DNA of 64,000 bases from Icerya purchasi (taxonomy: Eukaryota; Arthropoda; Insecta; Hemiptera; Monophlebidae), in assembly GCA_039619475.1 (NCBI GenBank), contig CM077115.1, positions 598,077,643-598,141,642 on the forward strand. The letters run 5' to 3'. Shown in pieces: positions 10,760 through 21,669 of this stretch. The position numbers were made by a program, and so were the translations under genes. The notes below the pieces were generated by a model. The model made no database searches, had not been told where the DNA came from, and worked only from the letters and a program-made list of their open reading frames with translations. Within the stretch, counting starts at the first letter, position 1, and every line of letters starts with the position of its first letter.

Positions 10760-12928
10760 ATGATGTAGTTAAAACGTAATTTATGTTGTGTTTATTACTG
10801 GTATTGTCTCATTTTCTTTTGCACTGTAACCTTTATTTACTTCGTTATCAGAGTTGAATATCCCTTTTTCCCATCGTGGCCATGTTGCTAGATGAGACTT
10901 ATTAGAAAGCAAAAAACAAAAAATAACAAAAAAAAAATGTTATACTCAGTTGTATGACCACGGAAGGATGTCTTAGGTTAATTTTTAATTATTTTTTTTT
11001 TTTTTTTTGTAAAATTTCATCGAGTATTGTGGACACTGCTCTATAATAGTTGCGACCATATTGTAGGATGGAGTTTCCTCTTTTATGCGTACAATTCAGT
11101 ATTATAGGTATAGTGTTTAACAAGGAAGTATTTTTTTCCCATGCATTCAAAATCCGATTAAAACGTTAGACTATATTGTTCAGGCTAAAAAAAAAAAAAA
11201 AAAAATACTACTTTAGTTTTACCGTATTTTATGCACAAGTGGTCACGCATCGTAATTTGTTCTAATTTATTCGTTTCTACAACTGGAATTACGTAAGTAA
11301 TCAAAATAAATAAATAAATATTTTTTAATTGTTCGAAAAGCTCGATTGTTCTTCAATAAAACGGAAATTTGTCATTTCTAATTTTTCATATATACACTGT
11401 TTTAGTAAAGTTTTTTATAAACACACGTTACATAGAGAAATCAATCGCTTTTTCGAAACTCTATCGATTAATCGAAAAATGTCTCTCTAAATGTCTCTAA
11501 ATTCGAAATTATGAAAAGGATGATTAAATTTTGTTGCAAGTTTTGTTTTAAGATGGCGTAAAAATTATTTCTGTACGGACGTTTTTAATGAAATACAGTC
11601 GAGCCTACTGTCATTTTGAATTAATGATGTGTGCTAATGTGTGTTCACCTTTTCTGATTTTTAAATATCGTGGTGCCGAGATACTTTTAAGTTCACGGAG
11701 AAAACTGCTTCTTCTCCGGTGTCCGGAAATGAAAGGAGTGCGTTAATTAATGAGAGCGAGCAGCGTCGAGGAGGCCCTAATTAAAAAGAAAAATAAAATA
11801 ATGTTTAGGAAAAATCGTAAATTACTACGTATTTCGCTAGCTTCGGAAAGAAAGGAAAGCGCTGTTAGCTGCGGCCGTACAAAAATGATCTTTTAACTGT
11901 TTCGCCTCGGTAGACGTGTGTGTGTGCGTTGCTTGTATGCTTGTGTGCTTGTGCGAAGGCGTGCAAACAGGTCAAAGGCAAGTGCTACGTATTTCTCGGA
12001 AGAAGCTAATATTTATAATTAATGGAAGTGGATTAGTGAAGCGCGTTTGTCGCCGCATATAAGCGCCTTTGAATGCCGCCCATTCACTAATTCAAGAAAC
12101 AGATTTATCCGTTCGGCCGGACAGAGAGAGCAATAGTAGCCGATGTCTCTGTCGCCGCCGCGGAGCAGCAACAGTTATAAATTACAAGCACCATTGCGCA
12201 AACTCGCCTGTATTTATATAACACGCTAGAGTAGACAACGACCTTTAATTTGAGCGCACGCACACGCAAAGGTAAGCTCGGACCGGCGCGCAAGTAGGCA
12301 GACGCAGGGCCATCTGCCAAATCGAGCGGCTGAGGCAATGCCCGCAACACTGACAATGACTGATAGAATGTCGTTAGTCAAAAGAGCTTATTATACAGAG
12401 CCACAGCCACAGATGTGCAGATGACTGACGTTAGCACCGCCCTTCCTGGAATCAAGAGCTCCCGGACAATTTGGCAGCTTAAACAACGTCCTCCAACTTT
12501 ATTTTCTGCCAGCACGGTTGACTAACAAATAATTCATCTACTGTACCACGCGGACAAGGCGACAGCTAAAGACGAACAAGGTAGAAAGTTTTTCGCTGAC
12601 ACTATTGTCATATCAACAAATATCTGACAATTTCATATCAGCGAACTGTGTTCGGTTGCGATTTTATTTCGATGCTCGCTCGCCGTCGACATTTCCAACT
12701 TCTTCTATTATTTATCAAAACCGTCTTCATCCCGATTCCGACGGAAATAATTTCATTTAACTGGAACTTTCGCGTTTCAGACTAGCCAAACTGAATTATT
12801 AATTCGGCAAGTGTCAATAACGTGCAACTTTAACTTTTCTAAATATCTACAATCCGTAATGACACACCAAATGGTGACACCGTTGCGCTCCATCTTTATT
12901 ACTGGCCATCCTAGAGTTTCCATGGTGA
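10760..12928. other. Noncoding stretch; 11.6-12.7 kb is more complex
   Basis: AT-rich and homopolymer-rich to about 11600. From about 11690 to 12700 the sequence is CG-richer and non-repetitive (for example 'gtcgccgccgcggagcagcaac' near 12148), unlike the surrounding repeat debris. It may be conserved noncoding DNA or an untranslated exon of a gene outside the window. No open frame with a recognisable domain supports a gene here. Confidence 0.4.
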
Positions 12929-14049
12929 ATTCCCATTTCGCCTAAATTTAGGGTCGGGTTACTCAGGTAATAAAAAAAAGGTCAGACAAACATACGAATG
13001 ATTTCGTGTTGGCAACAGCGCGTCATCATTATCGAATTTTAAGCAGACTAAACGCATCATTTTTTTTTCTATTTGATTCCACTGTTAATCTTTTCTTTCC
13101 AAAAAGCAACAAAAACGTTCATATGAAAATCAGAAGTGAAAAAATACCGCTAAAAATGTTTCGATGTAAATATACGCGAAACGACCACTCCGATTAATAT
13201 TTGCGAGTTATTTTATTGGATGTCCAGTGCTGTATAAATCCCACCCGCCTTATCAGTCAGTATATAAAAGCCTTATTGATATTTAGTGTGACATGAACAT
13301 TAAGGTTCAGAGTTGCAGAAAAAATAATTAAAAAGCTAAATTATAATTAGGTGTAGTTTCAAAGTGGTCGCGTTTATGTAAGAAAAAAGGAATAAAAATC
13401 GAATAGAATTAACAATAATAACATGACATCGAATGATTATTACAGCGGTAATTTTATTATCGATTATTAAAATTACAATTATAAGTACATACAAAAAGTA
13501 AATGTTAAAATTAGGAAAACATAAATAAAGCTCCATTTAGTTCACCCTGCCTTTTTGCCTTTTCTAGGCTTTTTATCAAAATAACTTCTTCCGGCTCAAC
13601 GTAGCTCGGTACGCATTTCAAACGCCTATACTGTCAGCAAGTGCTCTATTTCCGCTTCTCGGCCACGCGCAACGAAACTAGTTCGCTAACGCTGCGTAGC
13701 GGTCAGATCCTTCGATTTTTTAACCGAGAATGCGTCTTTGACAAACAATGCAGCGTTTGTCCGCTGCCGGGACCTTCCGAGAAATTGAATGATTATTACC
13801 AAAATTTTAATATTTTCAAAGGTCGTAAGAAATGCCAAATCCATCTCAATATGCGGAAAATCACCGCATACTGACTGTTTTACGCTATGAGGTCACAATT
13901 TGTTCTGGGTTGAGTGTTATGTGTATCAACGTTCTGAAGGAAACTATTCTTCTGTCTTAAATATTTAAATTTTCGCTTGTGAATAAACCAAAAATTTAGA
14001 GTCAGGCTAATATAGCAATGGATATATCATTTATAAAAACAAATCGAGC

Positions 14050-14054
14050 GGGTA

Positions 14055-14082
<28 letters not shown>
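14050..14082. repeat. (AT)n microsatellite
   Basis: A pure AT dinucleotide tract inside the loop of the inverted-repeat element. Confidence 0.9.
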
Positions 14083-14090
<8 letters not shown>

Positions 14091-14479
14091 TGTATATTGA
14101 AATATTTATTGCAAATTACATTTTAAATGAAATGGTATTCAATTAGATTTTGACAACAGAGAATAAAAAAAATTATCATCCATTAAAAAATTATTTTCGC
14201 TTAATTGCTATAAATTTTTATTTTGTACGTCAAAAGTGTATGATAAAATATTTGGTTAATTGAATAGCGTCTTTTTATATTCTCTTTCTTTTTCCTTTTT
14301 GTAATGTTAAATCGTAATCTTTTGGCAATTTATTGAATGAAGCATTTTAAATAGTAAGATAGAAGGTTTTTTTCCTTTGCCTTTTTTTGGATTTGCCGAA
14401 AAATCTGGCAGACTTAACAGATTATAAAAGAAAGAAGAAAAATATTATAATCTAATTCGATTGGACACTGTGGAAATAG

Positions 14480-14712
14480 AAGAAACAAGAGTAAGGAGGA
14501 TAGTGCCCCTTTATTCCAATCTTCTGTGCTTTGGCCTCCCCACTACTTGCAGTGCCAAAGCCATTCTTGCTTTCTCCTCTCTCAATATAGTTCCTTTGTT
14601 AGCTTTCTTTATCTCCTCAATTTTTAATCTTTTCCTTATATAATGTACAGTTCTCTACGTTGGGTAAGTTCTATTGTTGACGTGCCCAAAAAATTTAAAA
14701 AAAAAAAAATTT
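14480..14712 (+). pseudogene. LINE family B 3' tail
   Basis: Codons read PLYSNLLCFGLPTTCSAKAIL then AFSSLNIVPLLAFF, the counterpart of ALYSHLLGLGLPAPFCARYIL in the longer family B copy at 47.7-48.2 kb. It ends with 'tattgttgacgtgccc' followed by an A run (about 14689-14709), matching the 'ggttgacgagcc' plus A end of that family. It is therefore an extremely 5'-truncated insertion. It lies in the loop of the 3.2-kb inverted-repeat structure, so it is younger than, or captured by, that structure. Confidence 0.65.
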
Positions 14713-16093
14713 TTTTTTTCCCTTGTCAGAGACTAAAAACAACATTTTTTGCGTTTTATTTATTTTTTTCGTTCTAATTATTGAAATTACTTGAAAAACA
14801 TCGTCAGTATAATAAACGTGACTAATTTGAAGAGGAATTTTTCAAAGTCCAACAGCAACCATTTAGGCTTCTGGAGAAATTATTTATACCTTAAAATTCG
14901 ACTTTTGAAGCATTTTTAACAACATACGCTAAGTTTTACCGTTTCATCTTGTAGAATGGGGAAAAAAATCATGACTGTATCTTTTAAAATTTTTTTTATA
15001 CCGTGCGACACATCTAAAAATGTAATAACCCTTTATAACAACCAATTTTTCGCCATTTTTTAATCAATTGTCCTTATTTTCACTGCTTTCTACAACTAAA
15101 AATCTATTGTTAAAGATTATCAAATATAACAAATATACTCGAGGGATAGATATAAGAATATTTAAAATATACATTTTTTTGATATGGTGCTTTTAAATCT
15201 ATGCTCATTTATTAATTCCATAAAAGCCATGAACTGACCCCATATAACAGGATCGTCATCTTGTTTATTCCTTGCTTACTCCTTTTTTTCTGCTGTACAC
15301 AGAGTTTAATAGTAAATCTAGTAATTTTTCTCGTCGTAATATCCAAATTTTGAAAAATCTCTTGTAATCGTATACGTTACTGTTGATTATTTATTTAAAT
15401 CCGAAGCAGTATTTAATTTTTAAATTCTTTCGATTTGCAAATTCACTTTTTTTGAATTAAAGAAAAATGAAATTAGGTTCAGGAACTTTTGTTGAAAAAA
15501 AAGAAACAACTGTTTTCCTAATTTTAACATTTACTTTATGTATGTACTTATAATTGTAATTTTAATAATCGATAATAAAATTACCGCTGTAATAATCATT
15601 CGATGTCATGTTATTATTGTTAATTCTATTCGATTTTTATTCCTTTTTTCTTACATAAACGCGACCACTTCGAAACCACACCTAATTATAATTTAGCTTT
15701 TTTATTATTTTTTCTGCAACTCCGAACCTTGATGTTCTTGTCACACTAAATATCAATAAGGCTTCCTATATACTGACTGATAAGGCGGGTGGGATTTATA
15801 CAGCACTGGACATCCAATAAAATAACTCGCAAATATTAATCGGAGTGGTCGTTTCGCGTATATTTACATCAAACATTTTTAGCGGTATTTTTTCACTTCT
15901 GGTTTTCATGTAAACCTTTTTGTTGTATTTCGGAAAGAAAAAAAAACCTTAACAGTGGAATCAAATAGAAAAAAAAATGATGCGTTTAGTCTGCTTAAAA
16001 TTCGATAATGATGACGCGCTGTTGCCAACACGAAATCATTCGTATGTTTGTCTGACCTTTTTTTTATTACCTGAGTAACCCGACCCTAAATTT

Positions 16094-16140
16094 AGGCGAA
16101 ATGGGAATTAGGCGAATTGGGAATTAGGCGAAATGGTACC
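16094..16140 (+). repeat. 16-bp tandem repeat at right edge of inverted-repeat element
   Basis: The unit aggcgaaatgggaatt (16094-16109) is followed by aggcgaattgggaatt (16110-16125) and a diverged third copy (16126-16140). Only one unit is present at the left edge, so the array marks the right terminus. Confidence 0.85.
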
Positions 16141-16144
16141 AGAC

Positions 16145-17300
16145 CGTTTCCATTACTATATAAATATTCTTATTCCCTCCTTCCTTTTGGTTTTTTTTTC
16201 CGCTTTTAACCGAAATAAAAAATAATCCGATAGTGAATCTCCCCCTTTACCGAACACTTATAATATCGTTTAAAAAAAAAAAATGTGTAAAAAAGTGTTT
16301 CGTTAAAAATTCCAGCCTTGTTACGTTTAATTTGAGAAACATTGCGCTATTTTGTGCTCCGTGAATAAAATTTTGTTCTTGATTTGATTTGAATCGTTTG
16401 ATACCGCATTGAGAGCTACAAGATCAGAACTATTAACGGTCAAAAAGACATTAAAATCTCCCGCAACTGTCAACGCGCGACCTTTAGAAATACCAAAGTA
16501 GTAATCTTAAAAAATAACAGAACTCGATTCGAATTTTATTAGAATATAAATATCAAAATAACATAAATATCAAAATTAAGATAAATATCTAAATAATATA
16601 AATATCAAAATAAAAATTAATATCAAAATCGACAACATTAGACCTCGTGACAGTGCAACTCAGCGGGCTGTTTAAAAGGTTTCTTAAATTTATCATTATT
16701 ACTTCTCACAACGGATCCTCCGAATGTTATATATATATATATATATATTCTCATATATGATAAGTTGTAGACGGCAGCTTTATTTTGAATTTGCACAAAT
16801 CAAAAATACCGCAATCATCCGTCCGCTTGCAAAAAACTCACCATACCTTCATTACGTACATTTATCTTACTCGCCTTGCATAATTGCGATAACTACTCAA
16901 GAACTGAACTAGACAGGTTTCGAACTATAGCTCACCGATGACCATTTCCAGTGCATTTCCTTCTGGGAAGAGATTTTACAGAGAGCGCGATCGTAAAAGC
17001 AAATCATCATGGTCTGCAATCGAACAAACACCGACCGTCGTGTTAAACATAAATAGTAAGGATAACACGTGAAATCCTCTGCACAAAAGGATAAAAAACG
17101 GAAAATTTCGCAATTTCAGCCGAATTTCATGTATCAACGGCTGAAAATTAACGAAGACGCATTCCAGGTCAAAATACTCAACGCAAAAGAAGAGACTGAA
17201 ATAAATCTGAAAAGTCGTTTTACCTCACTAACCAGTTCTCTTCTTTTGTTATTTAATCACCCCTCTCATTCAATGAACACACGTACCAAAACCATTTTTA
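16145..17300. other. Noncoding stretch with (TA)n at 16724-16748
   Basis: No gene recognised. A short AT microsatellite occurs at 16724-16748. A patch of 'taaatatcaaaataa' repeats lies at about 16545-16625. The frame at 17069-17310 upstream of the Jockey remnant has no recognisable domain. Confidence 0.45.
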
Positions 17301-17309
17301 TATGCGTCC

Positions 17310-18289
17310 TCAGGTTATATCTCTTGTTGAGTTCATATCTGCATAACCGATATTTCCAGGTGCGCTATGAACACACGTTTTCAGAACTATATCCAGTTCA
17401 AGCAGCCAGGGATCAGTTCTGGGACCCACGCTGTACTTGATATATACAGCAGACTTTCCTGTACTGGAAAATGTTCAGGTAGCTACATTTGCTGACGACA
17501 CGGCATTACTTGCGTCACATTCAGATCCGAAGATAGCAAATGAAAATCTTCAGAAGGCCCTTATCGAAGCAGAAAACTGGTTTAAAAAGTGGAAAGTTCA
17601 GATCAACGAAAGTAAATCGGTAAACATTCATTTCACGAATAGAAAAGTCATTACCCCACAACTGTTAGGATAAATGGACTGGAATTGCCTGTGAGAACAA
17701 CAGTTAAGTACTTGGGATTACACCTAGATAGTCGTTTAACATGGAAGCAGCACATTTAGACAAAGAAAAGAAAAATAGATATTCGTGTTAAAAAAATGTA
17801 CTGGCTTCTAGGAAGAAATAGCGTGTTTTAAGTATTGATAATAAACGTTTGACATACACACGCAAGTATCTTGAAGCCTATTTGGACCTACGGAGTACAG
17901 CTTTGGGGTTGTGCTAAACCTACAAATCTGAAGATAATACAGACCGCGCAGAATAAAATCCTTAGGCTCGTAACCAAGGCGCCATGGTATGTATCAAATC
18001 AAACTTTGCATCATCAAGATTTAGGGATAGAGTATGTGGCAGATGTTATTAAAACTCATGCTCGAAGACACGCAGAAAGACACTTGGAAAGTCATCCGAA
18101 TAAACTTGCTGCTGGACTGCTACATACTGCTAGTGATAGGAGGCGGCTGAAGCGTAAGAAACCTCATGACCTTGTTTAAGGTAAAGACTATCATCCGGTA
18201 GGTACTATTGGGTACTTCTCCCTTCATGCTAAATAATTCCCTGTTAAGAATATTGCTAAATGGCCTAGATGGCCAGTTTGTAATATAAT

Positions 18290-18320
<31 letters not shown>
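17310..18320 (+). pseudogene. Jockey-clade LINE, 3' part of RT with poly(A) tail
   Basis: The frame begins with SSYLHNRYFQVRY...SELYPVQA, the segment just before RT motif B, followed by a frame break. LYTAD-type sequence and the catalytic FADD (17488-17499) with TALLASHSDP follow, then WFKKWKVQINESKS. Next come a further frameshift near 17660, KYLGLHLDSRLTWKQHI and an in-frame stop. The frame resumes at 17871 with LKPIWTYGVQLWG and runs to RRRLKRKKPHDLV and TAA at 18180. A 3' UTR of about 115 bp ends in 23 A (18298-18320). This is the classical Jockey order. The copy is 5' truncated, with at least two frameshifts and one stop, hence dead. The catalytic aspartates are retained. Confidence 0.88.
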
Positions 18321-18329
18321 TTTGCATCT

Positions 18330-19530
18330 CTGGAAACAGCTAAGATGGATCGTAAAACAAAATGATCGCTCAGTCAAAATCAATAGACTGTATATATGTA
18401 CCATTAAAATTTGACAGAAAATGAAACATCGACACATCCATTTTTATACCATCCACGTTAGAGAAACGACTGATTCAACAACCACAGATTTAAATTTTCT
18501 CCAAGTTCGCAGAATGTTTTACATTTGTGACCATCCTACAATTTTAGAACTAAATGACTCTTAAATTTATATTTCGATTTTTCTTCTCTCAATCAAAAAT
18601 CGTACAAAATTGTTTTGCCGTTGAAGTGCGGATCCCCTATTCCAGCAAAGTCGGCACTATGAGAGCCATTCAGTGATGCAAGATTTCCCAGGCCAAATAA
18701 ATGTCAATATATCTTATTTGCATCTAACAAATCGTAGGCAATTAAACACTTCGCGGTCACTTAAAAACGTTATTCGCAAAAGTCGTAACAATTTTAAAAG
18801 CAAAACAAATATCCAGGAGTGTGCGCCTCTATGCAGTTCCAGGCTAGAGTTTCAGGAAAACTTGGAAAATTAAGAAAAGAATGTGTATTCGATAATAAAT
18901 TAAAATTTAAACTACCAAGTGTTCTCCCTCAGAGACAATATCAGTGTACCGATTTCACAAATCGGCATTAGATCGATCGCTATTTTTACCAGATAGTCGT
19001 GGGAATTCATTCGCAAAAAAAAAAAAAATCGAGACGTCCCACTTTTGCAGATTAAGAAGTTGCAATTAATCAGCGCTTATTTCTTCGCCGCCGAGTCGAA
19101 CAATCCGCCACATTTTACAAATGCAAATGAAATCTGCTCAAGAGATCTCCTATTAATGTGTTTCTTTTTTAGGTTTTTTTTAAACGTAATTTCGGAATTA
19201 TTCTCTGGTCGGATTTGACCCTCTATACTATCCGCTTCGTCGATCTTCGCTTATTAAACTAGTCAACTTTAATAACCTCGCGAAGCACAAAGTCTTCTTT
19301 GCGAAGCATCCGAATTCACCTTAAACCCTTTTCTAAATACAGTCAAAAATCCAGATTTACCGGTGTTTCGGCATCCATCAAATCGGATCTAGAACAAAAC
19401 AAATGATAATTTATTTCGACATCTGTTAAAAATACGGAAAAGGCAAAAGAATTGGAACAAGACTCTATGTTGCCGATGTGGTCTGTATGTTGAATACCTT
19501 CTCTTGCCACTTAATTCGCCACATCTAATG
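18330..19530. other. Noncoding stretch, no gene recognised
   Basis: AT-rich with A runs (19016-19028). No element end, RNA gene or conserved frame is supported. Confidence 0.45.
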
Positions 19531-19535
19531 TTTTT

Positions 19536-21005
19536 TTTGTTGTTTTTTTTTTTTTTTTTTTTTTTTGAGCTTGGCCAACTAAGGGCGGCTATCCAGCACA
19601 ATTAGACTAGATTAAAGATTAAATTTTAATCCGATCAGAAATTGATGACAGAAAAGAGACAAGAATAGGAACCACCTTTGAAGACGGGGCAAAGCTAAGA
19701 TATAGGCAGCATTATATGGAGTAGGAACATTCAGCTTTAATAATTCAACGTACAGGATATTACGTCCAGAGGAAAGACGGGAACATTCAAACAGCACGTG
19801 GTCAGAATCACAAACGAAAGAACAGTGTCACTAGGGTGCAAAGGACAATAAGGGGACGACGGGGAAAGAGAGTAAAACGATACCGTGAGGATGGTAGGTA
19901 ATATTATGATTGAATCGCAGACGGCAGATAGCGATAATGAAAAAAACGTTTAAAGGTAGGAAAATAATAAAACCAAGAACCCGTAAGGGGAGGGTTTAGG
20001 CTGAATAGTAATATGAGTTAGGATTAGAAAAGGAGCGAGGATACACATCCGACCAAAGTCTGACGTGCATTCTTTTGGAGAGCGGAAGTAGGTTGTGAGC
20101 AGGAATCTTTTTAACAAAATATGGAGAGTGTAACCCTAAGCGTGCTAAAGAATCCGCCATCTTGTTACCATCAATACCCGCATGACTTGGAACCCAAAAA
20201 TGCGGAAAGGGAACATAGATGAGAAAACGTATACGGAAAACAATAAAGTCAAAGGAATATGAGGGAAAGGGAGATAGCTTGAAGAGCACTTTTGGAGCCC
20301 GAAATGATTAAGTACCTCTCTATCAGAGGAACAAGTTGAGGAAATAAATATAACGGCCCGAAGAATGGCATAAAGTTCCGCGGAGAAGATGAAGCGAAAA
20401 ACCGGCGGCGGCCTGAAGGATCCGGCGGAATTACTAGCTGGGAAGAAAAAGGAAGCAGCTACTCCTATTGGAATCATAAAGGAATGAAGAGGAAAGGAGG
20501 AATTAATAAGATAATTAAATTCTTGATTGGCAACTGCGCAGCCAAAAGTTTTCGATGATGAAGGGAGAGAAGATAGTTTTCGAGGGTGAAAAAACCGGAA
20601 GAAGTTAAAAATAAAATAAGGAAATTTACTACGGGAAATAGTATAAGAATTTGTCTAAATGATGAGAAACAAGGGCTAAGATAGGAGATTTATTAGGAGA
20701 GAAGCGTCATTTATGAAAGATAAAGAGATATGAGAGACGAATCTTAGGAAACGAGATGGAAAGTCTTTTTACAATTAAACTTAAATGTGATCGTCGGATG
20801 AATAATGGCTTTACACATTCGATTCAGCAGGAATAGCCGGAATAGAAGTGAAATTGAGCACCCTTAAGTAAAAACGAAGAACCAAATTTTATGTTAAATC
20901 CAGTTCGGAGAGGAGAGATTTGGAGGCATTTCCATACATGAAAGAACAGTAGTCTAGTTTAGATAATATGATTGATTTGTACAGCAGGATTCGGATTTGG
21001 TTTAT
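19536..21005 (-). pseudogene. I-like LINE (family A): RT thumb, RNase H, zinc knuckle, poly(A)
   Basis: On the minus strand the element enters at about 21005 with LLYKSIILSKLDYCSFMYG (post-RT segment). It continues through PIPAIPAESNV and a broken stretch to an RNase H domain. There, FSAELYAILRAV (about 20380-20350) carries the expected Glu, and WVPSHAGIDGNKMADSLA (about 20190-20140) carries the His/Asp signature. These two parts lie in different frames, so a frameshift lies between them. The C-terminal knuckle and FECS region follow at about 19800. The 3' UTR ends 'gttggccaagctc' and then 18-30 A (T run at 19531-19566 on plus). RNase H after RT is typical of I-like clades. The 5' half is missing, and several stops make it inactive. 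Confidence 0.82.
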
Positions 21006-21214
21006 GACACTATATGCTCACACGCTGCGCAAAAAAAGAGAACGTTTTAATTAAACGACTAAAAAAGAACAGAAAAAATATTTCAACGTATTAATGTGAT
21101 AATAATAATTTTTTTTTTTCCCCTTTTGAAAGCAACATGCTGTACCGTGTTTAACTGCTGTGGCTATTACAGTATACGAGGGTGCGCAGTTTGTTTTTAT
21201 AGATATCTGATTAT

Positions 21215-21665
21215 TCCGCTAGTTCTGATAAATTGTGTTACAGATAAGATTGCACTGGACAAAATTCTCAAGAATGTTGGTGACTGTTTTGTTATTAATT
21301 GAAGGGGGCCGGTGAGGTGATAATGCTGGACAGTCGCATAGTATATGAGGAGTTGAGGGAGCAACATCTTGGCCACAGAAAGGACAATTCGTAGGAGGGG
21401 GTGGGGGGGTTCTTTGCAAAATAAAATTATGCGACATGGCCGTATGGCCTATGCGCAAGCGGCTAAGTGCACAGAAATCTCTGCGGGGGGAAATGCTTTT
21501 TTCTGGCCACCATGGTTCCGTTGAGGGTTTAATTAACCTCGAGAAAGTCTGACACGAGGACCAATGGGTTTTCCTTCCATAAGGACGTGAGATTATTGAA
21601 GAACGAACAATATGTTAGTTTTCTTTGCATGAATAAGTTTTCATCGAGGGAATCCTGAAGGCGCC
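21215..21665 (-). pseudogene. LINE family C C-terminal end
   Basis: The minus strand encodes FCALSRLRIGHTAMSHNFIL then NCPFCGQDVAPSTPHILCDC. The C-x2-C...H-x4-C knuckle is the C-terminal zinc motif seen after RNase H in several LINE clades. It ends with ILENFVQCNLICNTIYQN and a stop at 21219. Upstream sequence (about 21660-21490) reads PIGPRV... and NHGGQKKAF. The same text occurs on the plus strand at 48900-49305, so this is a dispersed family. The copy is truncated and not coding-competent. Confidence 0.75.
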
Positions 21666-21669
21666 TATC

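Larger units (their letters stand above)
12929..16109. mobile_element. 3.2-kb inverted-repeat element (foldback or long-TIR transposon remnant)
   Basis: Left arm 12929-13520 and right arm 15512-16109 are reverse complements along almost their whole length (about 595 bp). Scattered substitutions and small indels are visible, for example in the segments near 13120 and 15910. The arms enclose about 2 kb. Anchors: aattcccatttcgcc at the left outer edge pairs with ggcgaaatgggaatt at the right outer edge. Inner anchors are aatgttaaaattaggaaaac (13501-13520) and gttttcctaattttaacatt (15512-15531). The loop carries no recognisable transposase and is itself invaded by a LINE B tail. Long TIRs occur in foldback elements, some MITE-like non-autonomous elements and Polintons. 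None can be assigned from this sequence. Confidence 0.75.

Noticed and set aside
12105..12356. 83-residue minus-strand frame as a coding exon
   Set aside because: No recognisable domain; the frame may be open simply because of the higher GC content of this patch.
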